In this document: one piece after another, positions 8,400-16,611 of the stretch | Layout: each line of letters starts with the position of its first letter | Numbering within the stretch: the first letter of the stretch is position 1 | Source: CAIYWZ01 sp964497925 | GTDB taxonomy: Bacteria; Pseudomonadota; Alphaproteobacteria; CAIYWZ01 | Reading direction: 5' to 3' | DNA length: 28,811 bases | NCBI GenBank assembly: GCA_964497925.1 | Contig: CAZCFE010000015.1 | Location: 1 to 28,811 of the forward strand | Made by a program: the position numbers and the translations under genes | The notes under the pieces: generated by a model | Seen by the model: only the letters and a program-made list of their open reading frames with translations | What the model was told of the DNA's origin: nothing | Database searches by the model: none

Positions 8400-10058
8400 T
8401 TAAAATTCAAGCCTTCTTGGTTTTGGAAGTTCAAAAATGCGTATTGGATGTTTTGAAAATATTTTTTTGATATTTTCCAATAAAGTAGGACTAAGCATGT
8501 TGGGATTTCCTCTGAGTTCTATATATTTAGGATTAAATTCAGTTGATTGTATGTAAGCCATATTGCTAGAAAGAAGACTGTTTACATATTTTGTAATGGC
8601 AGATTTTCCACCGCCAGTGACTTTTGGTTCTGGATGAATAAATTCTATAGTCAGCTCCCTTGATTCTCCCATTGAAGTTTTAAAATCTGGAGGGGATACA
8701 TTTCCTTTTTGTCGAATGATGACTGGGGTAGGTTTTGATTGTTGAATGTCTTTTTTAGGGGACTCAGGTTCAACCTTGACAATAACAGAAGGTGAGTTTT
8801 CTGTGCCATGAGAATCTCTTATAATGCTTTTAAATTCGTCAATAAGATCATGGTCAGGATCACTGGCTTTAAGAACATTTATAATGTTGCGGGAGCTTAC
8901 TGAAAGTTCAGCATCGACATCATTATCAAATAATAATCTTGCTTGCTCTATCATTCGGTTTGCCCAATAAGTTCCTCTTTCCGTATCTTTATGTTTAAAA
9001 TAGCTTTGTGTTAAATACGGAATATAAAAAGGAATCATTTCAGCATCCGCCAAAACTTCAACTCTATATTGCGTTAATGGATCCATCAAGCCATCTTGGG
9101 GTAAGTCTAAGCGATAAGAAAAATTTGGATCTAAATAATCATGAATGTAAGAAAGTTTTTGAGGGAAACACCCATTGACTCCGCTGAAAATTGGCTCTTG
9201 CTGGGCGCTTTTAGCCTCATATCCACGTAATTTAACGCGAGGACCTTTTCCGGCGGCTTCATAATTAATGTACCTGTCATTCCAGGGGATCTGCCATCCT
9301 TGGACAATTTGTCCCAGATTGTTATGATCGAAAAATAAAACACCTTCTGGAATTTCTGATTTGAATGGTTTTAGAGTGTATTGACGTTTTTCAAGTCTTG
9401 GGTAATATGCAAGCTGTGAATATGATCCCTCGCCTTTTCTGATATCGTTTACTAGATGAGGTCTTATCTTAATCCCCCATCCATTGGCAGGTTCTGATAG
9501 CCAGTTTGGATGGGAATGGGTAGATTGTTTGCCATAAAAATTTAATTCCTCATCTGGAGTATCTGCGTGGTCTATGCAATGACCAGCATCGTATGTGGCC
9601 CCATCTTTTGTTTTGAAAGGTTTTTGAGACCGGGCTCCAGTAAATACGTCTTGTCTTGTATTTGTATAGCTATACATAGTGTGAAAACTGCCGTCTGCTA
9701 TTCTCTTTTCTTCAACAAGATAAGACATTTTTCCAATTTCACTTTTCCCAAAAGTATATAGCCTTACTTTGAAAGGAGATTTTCCATGGTGCATCATCAT
9801 CAAATTTCCATCATCATCAAATTTCCAAAGATGAGATAAAGGCAGAAGTGGGTATTCATTCATATCAAGAGATTCCTGAATAGTCTTTATTTCTCTTGAT
9901 GTTCTATAAGTTTGGTAATGAGAATCAGTATATTCTTGTCTTAAAGTAGCGATTTGATTGTTTTCTGCTTGTATGAAACCATTGTTTAAAATCGAAAATA
10001 AAAATACGATTTTAATAAAAATTATATGAGAGAATTTTTTGTATTTTGCGTGATTCAT
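8400..10058 (-). CDS. Secreted DNA/RNA non-specific endonuclease-like protein
   Basis: The 552-residue product starts with a signal peptide (basic MNHAKYKKF, a hydrophobic stretch to about residue 23, probable cleavage after FIQA near 31). Around 155-215 it has YDAGHCIDHADTP, then HSHPNWLSEPANGWG and IRPHLVNDIR. A GH pair followed by a conserved Asn in an NW context resembles the DRGH...N layout of the DNA/RNA non-specific endonuclease (ββα-metal) fold, with His160 as candidate base and Asn185 as candidate metal ligand. This is a motif-level match only. Residues 420-460 are a Pro/Lys-rich linker before a C-terminal domain (about 470-552) that I do not recognise. It sits two bases after the autotransporter-like gene and one base before the 48-residue gene, so it is clearly co-transcribed and probably exported. 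Confidence 0.6.
   Translation of the reverse strand: MNHAKYKKFSHIIFIKIVFLFSILNNGFIQAENNQIATLRQEYTDSHYQTYRTSREIKTIQESLDMNEYPLLPLSHLWKFDDDGNLMMMHHGKSPFKVRLYTFGKSEIGKMSYLVEEKRIADGSFHTMYSYTNTRQDVFTGARSQKPFKTKDGATYDAGHCIDHADTPDEELNFYGKQSTHSHPNWLSEPANGWGIKIRPHLVNDIRKGEGSYSQLAYYPRLEKRQYTLKPFKSEIPEGVLFFDHNNLGQIVQGWQIPWNDRYINYEAAGKGPRVKLRGYEAKSAQQEPIFSGVNGCFPQKLSYIHDYLDPNFSYRLDLPQDGLMDPLTQYRVEVLADAEMIPFYIPYLTQSYFKHKDTERGTYWANRMIEQARLLFDNDVDAELSVSSRNIINVLKASDPDHDLIDEFKSIIRDSHGTENSPSVIVKVEPESPKKDIQQSKPTPVIIRQKGNVSPPDFKTSMGESRELTIEFIHPEPKVTGGGKSAITKYVNSLLSSNMAYIQSTEFNPKYIELRGNPNMLSPTLLENIKKIFSKHPIRIFELPKPRRLEF
9792..9825. repeat. Tandem 17-bp duplication inside the nuclease-like gene
   Basis: The 17-mer CATCATCATCAAATTTC occurs twice back to back. 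Because 17 is not a multiple of three, the two copies are read in different frames on the minus strand, giving KFDDDG and then GNLMMMH. The gene remains open on both sides. Confidence 0.85.
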
Positions 10059-10060
10059 TT

Positions 10061-11527
10061 TTAAAACCTGTAATTTAAATTGATTTGGAATCTATGGTCT
10101 AGACCTGCGTGGTTTTTTTCAATATTTCCAGATGCTTCTAATGTTGTGTTTTCGTTTATATTCGAACTTATACCAAGTATTAAGGACGAAGTGAAGATAT
10201 CAACATATTCTATGTTTCTGGATCCAATTTTAATTTCACGAGGAGAGAATTCTTTTGAGATTTTTCCATCCACCATGAAATTAAATATACCTAATTTTTT
10301 TTCTAAACCAATGCCTGCTCCAAAGAAAGCAGCATTATCTTGAATGACGATAGAGTTGTTTTTTAAAGTGGTATCCATGTCAAACATGATGCCATATCCT
10401 GTAAAAAGATAAGGGGATAATTTGAATGTTGTGATGGGAAGTGCTTTTTGTGCTTTCATGTGCGCGCTGAGCGTCTTAAAGTGCTTGCAAAAAGGATTAT
10501 CTTGTTTTTGATGAGTACGATATATAACTTGGCTTGAGATGTGTTTATTAATGTTGTATCTTACGCCCATGGCGTTTTCTTCGCTAGCAACAAATAAAGA
10601 GTTAAAGGAAGTTTTTTGAAAAGGAGCCGATAGATCAAATGAAGAAACCATGGATTTGTATGGCAATGCTTTATTAATGTCCTTTTTCGCTTTGATGATG
10701 ATTCTTTTATCATTTTGTAAAATTGAGAAGTCATCAGTTGAAAAAGCGGTAAAATTTTGGATTTCACCTCCCTCAAATAAAGAACATACGCTATCTTTGT
10801 TAAACGATCCTGCGGTTGAAGCAATCGTGATGGCTGCGTTATTAAAATCAATTAAATTTGGTGTTTTAACAATAGATTGAAGTTTGTCTAAAGAGTCTTT
10901 AAAGCCGCTGGAGTTTATTATTAAAACAATGGAAGAGCCTGTTTTAAATGTTAAATTTTGCTTTATGGCTAATGGCTTTGCAGACGTATATAAGGTGAAT
11001 GTTTTGGTGTTTTCAAATTTTCCCCCGATAGATGCTCCGTTTTCTCCATAATAAACAAAACGACCATCATTTTGGAAGTCGCCATCGATTGCTCCTCCAT
11101 TGATGATAAAGCCACGATTTTCGCGTTCTTCTTGGTTGGTGACCTTGCCTGTGATTTGACCATTTTCCATAGCAAAAACACCTTTTTCATTAATGGCGTC
11201 TCCTTGGATTTTTGATCCTGTGTTCATCAGAGTTCCTTCGTATGCTCTAAGACCGGGGCCTGATATTTTTTCGCTTTTATTGATGAAATTTCCTTCAATA
11301 ACACCGCCATTGCCAATATCAAATATTTTATTATCATTGATGATTGTTTTTGCTTTGAATTGATCATTTTTAGAAGTGAGGGTATAAGTGTCTATAATAG
11401 TGACAGTATCACCCTCTCTTTTTGTGACGGTTCTTTCAAATGTATGTCGGACAAGACCCGAAATAGAGTCTGTAAAACATCCTGACAACATTGAAGAAAC
11501 TGATGCTAATAAAATTAAGTTTTTCAT
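10061..11527 (-). CDS. Autotransporter-like outer-membrane lipoprotein
   Basis: The 488-residue product begins with a lipoprotein signal, MKNLILLASVSSMLSGC, with lipobox LSGC and acylated Cys17. Residues about 65-175 are imperfect repeats rich in Gly and Asn (GGVIEGNF, NGQITGKV, GGAIDGDF, GASIGGKF), typical of a right-handed beta-helix passenger. From about residue 300 to the end, alternating hydrophobic strands finish with NLNYRF, whose terminal Phe is the usual beta-barrel assembly signal. Together this fits a short autotransporter or surface-displayed adhesin-like protein, made unusual by a lipobox in place of a normal signal peptide. It leads the operon with the secreted nuclease-like protein, behind its own promoter. 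The passenger's target is unknown. Confidence 0.7.
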   Translation of the reverse strand: MKNLILLASVSSMLSGCFTDSISGLVRHTFERTVTKREGDTVTIIDTYTLTSKNDQFKAKTIINDNKIFDIGNGGVIEGNFINKSEKISGPGLRAYEGTLMNTGSKIQGDAINEKGVFAMENGQITGKVTNQEERENRGFIINGGAIDGDFQNDGRFVYYGENGASIGGKFENTKTFTLYTSAKPLAIKQNLTFKTGSSIVLIINSSGFKDSLDKLQSIVKTPNLIDFNNAAITIASTAGSFNKDSVCSLFEGGEIQNFTAFSTDDFSILQNDKRIIIKAKKDINKALPYKSMVSSFDLSAPFQKTSFNSLFVASEENAMGVRYNINKHISSQVIYRTHQKQDNPFCKHFKTLSAHMKAQKALPITTFKLSPYLFTGYGIMFDMDTTLKNNSIVIQDNAAFFGAGIGLEKKLGIFNFMVDGKISKEFSPREIKIGSRNIEYVDIFTSSLILGISSNINENTTLEASGNIEKNHAGLDHRFQINLNYRF

Positions 11528-11565
11528 TTTTTCTTAAAACCTTATATAATTTTTTAATATTATGT

Positions 11566-11594
11566 AGTTTATCAATATTTCCAAAAAGTGTCAA
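11566..11594 (-). promoter_or_regulatory. Sigma70-type promoter of the lipoprotein-nuclease-dcd operon
   Basis: On the minus strand a perfect TTGACA (11589-11594), a 17-base spacer and TAAACT (11566-11571) lie 38 bases before the lipoprotein ATG. This separates the operon from the upstream RluA-type gene, whose stop is only nine bases before the -35 box. Confidence 0.65.
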
Positions 11595-11602
11595 TATCTT
11601 TT

Positions 11603-12280
11603 CTACAAAACAGGAAAATTAATTTTAAAAATTCCCCATTCATCAGGAATTGGGGCTTTTATAATAATAATTGGCTTTTTTGGATTGAATGGGATTTGAA
11701 TTTTATGTGCGTGTAAGTGAAGGAAGGGGTTTTCTTCAGATGTTTCTTTCCCATAAATTCTATCATTTAGAATAGGGTGGCCAATTGCGGCGCAATGAAC
11801 TCGTAATTGATGTGTTCTGCCTGTTTTTGGAGTTAAGTATAGCAATGTGGAATCATTGTATCGTTTCAAGACTTGATAATAAGTTGTGGCAGGCTTGCCA
11901 TTTTCATGGTCTACTTTCATCCACCATAAATTTTTTCGCTCAGATTGTTTTCCAAGTGGCAAGTCAATTATGCCCTCATCTAAGCTTACAATTCCATGTA
12001 CGACTGCCAAATATTGTTTTTCGATATGGTCACTTTCAAATAGTTTTCCCATGCGTACGGCTCCGGCTTTGTTTCGTGCTAAAACTAGGCAACCACTAGT
12101 GTCTTTATCTAATCTGTGTGCTAATGTGGGGGGATTGGGTAATCCAAATTTCAAATCACTAAAATAATCTTCCAAAACAGCTCCACCTCCTGATCCTTTG
12201 TGTACAGGGATGCCTGATGGTTTATTAATGATTAAGATCAATCCATCACGATAAAGTATTGTATCTTGAATATTTAACAT
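11603..12280 (-). CDS. RluA-family RNA pseudouridine synthase
   Basis: RluA-family enzymes isomerise specific uridines in rRNA or tRNA. The 225-residue product has the catalytic HRLDKDTSG (55-63) with the nucleophile Asp58, an early INKPSGIPVH segment and the late GRTHQLRVH motif. It lacks the N-terminal S4 domain of RluC and RluD and is about the size of the RluA/TruC-like subgroup, so the target uridine cannot be named. It starts 11 bases after the ABC ATPase gene and is probably transcribed with the sugar importer; the link looks positional rather than functional. Confidence 0.92.
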   Translation of the reverse strand: MLNIQDTILYRDGLILIINKPSGIPVHKGSGGGAVLEDYFSDLKFGLPNPPTLAHRLDKDTSGCLVLARNKAGAVRMGKLFESDHIEKQYLAVVHGIVSLDEGIIDLPLGKQSERKNLWWMKVDHENGKPATTYYQVLKRYNDSTLLYLTPKTGRTHQLRVHCAAIGHPILNDRIYGKETSEENPFLHLHAHKIQIPFNPKKPIIIIKAPIPDEWGIFKINFPVL

Positions 12281-12291
12281 ATTTCTTGTCT

Positions 12292-13374
12292 TTAAGTGCG
12301 ACGGTTTCGGTTGAAAGATATACCGTGTTTATCAAATAAATGGCATTGGGATTTATCAATATCAAATGAAATTGAATCGCCGATACGAAATTTTTGATTC
12401 CCATCACATCGTACTAAGACAGGGTCTTGAGATTTGATCTTAATGTAAACATATGTATCACTGCCTAATTGTTCAACTAAAGCAACTTTTCCTTTAAAAG
12501 AAGTATCAGAATTTGAGATAAAGCAATGTTCAGGCCTTATTCCAAGAGTTATCAAATCTCCTGCGGATGCTCCATATTGTGAAAAATCTAGTTTTCCACA
12601 AAAATCAATTTCTATGAAATCTGGAGCTGTTGTTTTAACTTTTGATTTAATAAAATTCATAGAAGGAGACCCGATAAATCCTGCCACAAAGACATTTCTT
12701 GGATTATGATAAAGCTCTAAAGGTGATCCGACTTGTTCAATTACGCCTTGACGTAGGACTACTATTTTATCTGCTAATGTCATAGCTTCAGTTTGATCAT
12801 GAGTTACATAGATCATGGTTGTTTTGAGCGTTTCTTTCAGTTTTGCAATTTCCATACGCATTTGAATGCGAAGGCTTGCATCAAGGTTGGAAAGTGGTTC
12901 ATCGAATAAGAATACTTTTGGATTTCGCACAATTGCACGCCCAATTGCAACGCGTTGACGCTGACCTCCTGAGAGTTCTTTTGGTTTTCTCTCAAGTAGA
13001 TTTTCAATTTGAAGAATAGCTGCAGCTTTTTTTACTTTCTCATCAATTTCTTGTTTTGTATTTTTTGAAATCTTAAGACCAAAAGCCATATTTTCGTAAG
13101 CGTTCATATGCGGGTATAGTGCGTATGATTGAAATACCATTGCAATCCCGCGTTGTGAAGGGGGCAGATTTGTGACTAAAACATCATCAATCAAGATTTC
13201 TCCATCAGATTGATCCTCAAGCCCCGAGATCAATCTTAAAAGAGTTGATTTTCCACATCCTGATGGTCCGACGAAAACAACGAATTCATTGTCATTAATT
13301 TCAAGATTGATATTGCGTAAAATTTCATTAGAGCCAAAATCTTTACTTAAGTTTTTAATTGAAAGTTTTGCCAT
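12292..13374 (-). CDS. Sugar ABC transporter ATP-binding protein (UgpC/MsmK type)
   Basis: This 360-residue ATPase energises import through the two permeases encoded just upstream. It has Walker A GPSGCGKS (36-43), Q-loop Gln82 in FQSYALYPHM, signature LSGGQ (134-138), Walker B VFLFDEP (154-160) and switch His192. The C-terminal regulatory TOBE region (about 240-350, including LGIRPEH) is typical of carbohydrate CUT1 ATPases such as MalK, UgpC and MsmK. It starts three bases after the MalG-type permease gene. These ATPases are often promiscuous among CUT1 systems, so it cannot be used to identify the substrate. Confidence 0.95.
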   Translation of the reverse strand: MAKLSIKNLSKDFGSNEILRNINLEINDNEFVVFVGPSGCGKSTLLRLISGLEDQSDGEILIDDVLVTNLPPSQRGIAMVFQSYALYPHMNAYENMAFGLKISKNTKQEIDEKVKKAAAILQIENLLERKPKELSGGQRQRVAIGRAIVRNPKVFLFDEPLSNLDASLRIQMRMEIAKLKETLKTTMIYVTHDQTEAMTLADKIVVLRQGVIEQVGSPLELYHNPRNVFVAGFIGSPSMNFIKSKVKTTAPDFIEIDFCGKLDFSQYGASAGDLITLGIRPEHCFISNSDTSFKGKVALVEQLGSDTYVYIKIKSQDPVLVRCDGNQKFRIGDSISFDIDKSQCHLFDKHGISFNRNRRT

Positions 13375-13377
13375 TTT

Positions 13378-14235
13378 TTATCCTTTCACTGCCCCGGATG
13401 TAATGCCAGAGATAATTTTTCGTTGAAAAACAAGCATCAAAATCACCAAAGGCAAGGTTACAAGTACTGATGCTGCCATAATATTCCCCCATGGAAGTTC
13501 AAATTCACTTGAGCCGCTAATTAAAGCAATCGCAACAGGGACTGTGCGCATATTTGAAGATAAAGTCAATGTTAATGCGAACAAAAATTCATTCCATGCG
13601 GTAACAAAAGATAAAAGCCCTGTTGTAATTAAAGCCGGGCCCAAAAGTGGCATGAAAATTTTAGTGATAATTTGAAAAGATGAAGCACCATCCATAATCG
13701 CAGCCTCTTCAATTTCCTTTGGAATTTGTCGCATAAAGGTGGTTAGAATCCAAGTAGTATAAGGTAAAACTAGCACAAGGTATGAAAAAATTAATCCGTA
13801 CAACTGATCATAAAAACCAATACTGCGAATGAGTTCAAACATGCCAGATAAAATTGCAATTTGAGGGAACATGGATACTGCTAAAATCATGAGCAGGAGT
13901 CTTTTTCTTCCGCGAAATTCAATTCTTCCTATTGCAAAAGCGGCTGTGAAAGCAAGGGATAACGCGATTAAAACAGTGCTGACTGAGACAAATAAAGAAT
14001 TTACAATGTTTCTGCCAAAAGGTTGCTCAAAAAGAATGGATTTATAGTTATTTAGTGTGAATTTTGAAAATCCAATATCTGAAGAGAAAAGGTCAGAGCC
14101 AGATTTTAAAGATGTTATGATTGCCCATACAAAAGGAAAAACAGCGCAGGTAACGATTAAGGCCAATAAAAGAAAAAAGGCAATTTTGCTGATATTTTTG
14201 CGAATCTTGTAAGAAGAAAGATTAGTGTGTTTCAT
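13378..14235 (-). CDS. Sugar ABC transporter permease (MalG/ThuG type)
   Basis: This is the second transmembrane subunit of the CUT1 importer. From the ATG at 14235 it is 285 residues with about six hydrophobic segments, the first at 18-40. The cytoplasmic EAA loop EEAAIMDGAS (176-185) docks on the ATPase. A longer frame starts seven codons earlier at a TTG, but AGGTGG lies six bases before this ATG, which fixes the start. It overlaps the upstream permease gene by 14 bases and is followed after three bases by the ATPase gene. Confidence 0.93.
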   Translation of the reverse strand: MKHTNLSSYKIRKNISKIAFFLLLALIVTCAVFPFVWAIITSLKSGSDLFSSDIGFSKFTLNNYKSILFEQPFGRNIVNSLFVSVSTVLIALSLAFTAAFAIGRIEFRGRKRLLLMILAVSMFPQIAILSGMFELIRSIGFYDQLYGLIFSYLVLVLPYTTWILTTFMRQIPKEIEEAAIMDGASSFQIITKIFMPLLGPALITTGLLSFVTAWNEFLFALTLTLSSNMRTVPVAIALISGSSEFELPWGNIMAASVLVTLPLVILMLVFQRKIISGITSGAVKG

Positions 14236-15124
14236 AAGCGTCCACCTTTTTCCCAATCAGTAAGTAAAAAAGCGTCATGATCAAAACAATCATGAATAGT
14301 AAGCTTGCGGCAGCAGAGCCAATGCCTGTTTCTTGAAATGTAAATAAATGTTGATGTGCATATACGGACATTGAAATTGTTTTTGAATTGTTGGGTGTTA
14401 AAACGTAAATCAAATCAAACACCCTCAATGCATCGAGTGTTCTTAGTATGATAGCGACTAAAAGTGTGGATTTAAGCAAGGGGAGGGTGACTTTGAAAAA
14501 CACACGAATAGGGTTCACGCCATCAATTTTTGCTGCTTCATAGCATTCTTGAGGAATGAGTTGGAGGCCCGCTAGGATCATTAATGACATTAACGGCGTT
14601 GTCTTCCAAACGTCTACAATCACAACAGATAACATGACGAGCTTAGGAGATGCTGTCCAGGCAAGAGAATGATCGACAATTCCAAAAAATCTGATGATTT
14701 CATTTAAAACACCATAAACATCATGATACATCCATCCCCAAAGTCTTGCTGAAACAATTGTTGGAATGGCCCAAGGAATCAATACAACGGCCCTAACCAA
14801 ACCACGTCCCTTGAAATTCTTATGAAGAGCCAGTGCTATAATTAGCCCAAGAATGGTTTCTAAGGCAACCGAGCAAAATGTAAAGAAAAATGTATTTTTA
14901 ACAGCTTTCCACCAATTTGGATCCGAAAGTATTTTTTTATAATTTTCAAGACCTATGAACTTGGCTTGAGAAAGATCGGACAAGTGTGCATCCGTCAAGG
15001 CGTAATAAAGAGTGGTCAGTAAAGGCCAGCCGGCTACAATTGCCAAAGCAATAATAATCGGGGTTACAAATAAAAAAGCCGATTTTTGTCTTTGCGACTG
15101 CAAAGCTGATTTTTTTTTATTCAT
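14222..15124 (-). CDS. Sugar ABC transporter permease (MalF/ThuF type)
   Basis: This is the first transmembrane subunit of the CUT1 importer, 300 residues with six predicted membrane segments (first about 15-40). The EAA loop YEAAKIDGVNPIRVFFKVTL begins near residue 195. It is short for a MalF because it lacks the large periplasmic P2 insertion, resembling ThuF/UgpA-type permeases. The gene lies nine bases after the binding-protein gene and overlaps the next permease gene, so the subunits are made from one transcript in stoichiometric order. Confidence 0.93.
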   Translation of the reverse strand: MNKKKSALQSQRQKSAFLFVTPIIIALAIVAGWPLLTTLYYALTDAHLSDLSQAKFIGLENYKKILSDPNWWKAVKNTFFFTFCSVALETILGLIIALALHKNFKGRGLVRAVVLIPWAIPTIVSARLWGWMYHDVYGVLNEIIRFFGIVDHSLAWTASPKLVMLSVVIVDVWKTTPLMSLMILAGLQLIPQECYEAAKIDGVNPIRVFFKVTLPLLKSTLLVAIILRTLDALRVFDLIYVLTPNNSKTISMSVYAHQHLFTFQETGIGSAAASLLFMIVLIMTLFYLLIGKKVDAYETH

Positions 15125-15133
15125 ATATAGCTC

Positions 15134-16453
15134 CTATTTGACAACCGGAGCCAAGATTTTTGAGAGTTTCTCTTGTAGGTTTTCTAGTCTTTGATCAATT
15201 TTATCCCCTTTTCGGGCTAAGATTTCATGTATTGTCATGAAAAACTCTTTGCTTACTTGTGAGTATTTTAATCCTGTTTGACGGGTAGGTCTTAGAATTG
15301 ATGTTTCAAAAAAAGGATAAATTTCTTGAAAATGCGGGTGTTTAGACAGCACTCCAGGGTCTTTATATAAGGCGGGAATCGTTGGAAGGTAGCTGGAAGA
15401 TATAGCACGTCTTTTTTGTTCTTTGGCGCTTGTTAAATGGCGTATTAAGCTTATGGCCTCTACTTTATGCATAGAATACTTAGATACAGCCAGTTGTTGT
15501 CCTCCAAGAGCGCTTATGTGTTTCCCATCATTTCCACCTTTGGGAAGTCTTGCAATGCCAACTTTATCTTTGATTTGGCTATCTCCAGCATTGACTAACC
15601 CCCAAACATAAGACCAACTACGTAAAAATACCGCATTTCCAGATTGAAAAACACCTCTTCCATCTTCCTCGCTGTAGTTTAAAACTCCTTCAGGAGAAAT
15701 TTTTCCAATCCAGCTGGATGCTAGTTTGAGCGCTGTTTTTGCATATGGAGTGTTTACGGAAACTTTTTCTTGATCGTTTAATATGAGATCTCCTCCATAA
15801 CTACTGATCCATTCCAAACCGTTAACTGTTAACGCTTCAGCGGCTTTTCCTTGAAAGATGTATCCCCACATTTTTTTGGACATGCCTTCTCGCTCTGAGT
15901 TTTGAATTTTCAATGCGGTTTGTGTTAGTTCTTCCCAGGTTTGGGGGACGGGAAGGTTGTGTTTTTCAAGCAAATCTTTTCGGTAATATAAAACACCAAT
16001 TTCATTGTAAAAAGGCAGAGCAACCAAAGCGCCATTGATGGTATTATTTTTAATTAAATGATCAAAGTGCTCCATTTTTTCTTCATCTGGAACAGAAGGG
16101 GATAGATTTTCAAGGTGATTTGAAAATATAGAAGGCCATGCTACGTCAATTAAGAAAATATCTAAATTTTTTGATTTTGCTGCGAAAAATTGTTGATAAA
16201 GAGCGAGTTTTTCATTTGCTTCTGTGGGGACAGAGACAAGGTTAACTTTATTTCCAGTTTGTTCTTCCCATTGTCGCACGCCTTTAAGGCATTCTTCAAA
16301 TTGTTTCCCTTTGCCTCCACAAGTCATAGATAGTTCAATACCTTTTCTTGAAGCAGACTGTCCAGGCTTGTTTGGTGAAAAAATGCCGGAAAAATAAGCG
16401 ATAAATAAAACGATTGTTACAATACCAATACTACGTGTAATGACAGGCACCAT
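15134..16453 (-). CDS. Extracellular sugar-binding protein, family 1 (trehalose/maltose-type)
   Basis: This is the substrate-binding component of the CUT1 importer. From the ATG at 16453 it has 439 residues: an N-terminal hydrophobic signal or anchor (about 6-24), then a periplasmic-binding-protein fold. Segments typical of family 1 include DIFLIDVAWPSIFS, ALPFYNEIGVLYYRKDLL and PQTWEEL. The DxxxIDVAWP stretch resembles the trehalose/maltose-binding group (ThuE, TMBP), which suggests a disaccharide ligand but does not prove it. A TTG 30 codons upstream extends the frame; AAAGGAG before the ATG supports the shorter form. It heads the operon and diverges from putA. Confidence 0.9.
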   Translation of the reverse strand: MVPVITRSIGIVTIVLFIAYFSGIFSPNKPGQSASRKGIELSMTCGGKGKQFEECLKGVRQWEEQTGNKVNLVSVPTEANEKLALYQQFFAAKSKNLDIFLIDVAWPSIFSNHLENLSPSVPDEEKMEHFDHLIKNNTINGALVALPFYNEIGVLYYRKDLLEKHNLPVPQTWEELTQTALKIQNSEREGMSKKMWGYIFQGKAAEALTVNGLEWISSYGGDLILNDQEKVSVNTPYAKTALKLASSWIGKISPEGVLNYSEEDGRGVFQSGNAVFLRSWSYVWGLVNAGDSQIKDKVGIARLPKGGNDGKHISALGGQQLAVSKYSMHKVEAISLIRHLTSAKEQKRRAISSSYLPTIPALYKDPGVLSKHPHFQEIYPFFETSILRPTRQTGLKYSQVSKEFFMTIHEILARKGDKIDQRLENLQEKLSKILAPVVK

Positions 16454-16520
16454 AAACTCACTCACTCCTTTTGTTAAATTTTTCACATTTGTACCAGAGG
16501 GTATGATCTCTGTAAGAATT

Positions 16521-16543
16521 TTGCAAGTAGTTATTTTATGCAA
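16521..16543. promoter_or_regulatory. Inverted repeat in the divergent putA/importer control region
   Basis: TTGCA (16521-16525) and TGCAA (16539-16543) are mirrored in the 158-base divergent region, overlapping where promoters for both directions should lie. A TATAGT at 16560-16565 could be the putA -10 box. A regulator binding here could control both operons. The half-sites are short, so this is tentative. Confidence 0.25.
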
Positions 16544-16611
16544 AATTAAAAAAATATGTTATAGTAGTTCTTCAATTAGATAAAAACCAGGTAATTTCGG
16601 AGAAAAAAAAT

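Noticed and set aside
10650..10880. Plus-strand frame with hydrophobic stretch opposite the lipoprotein gene
   Set aside because: No ribosome binding site or family resemblance; the minus-strand gene explains the region.
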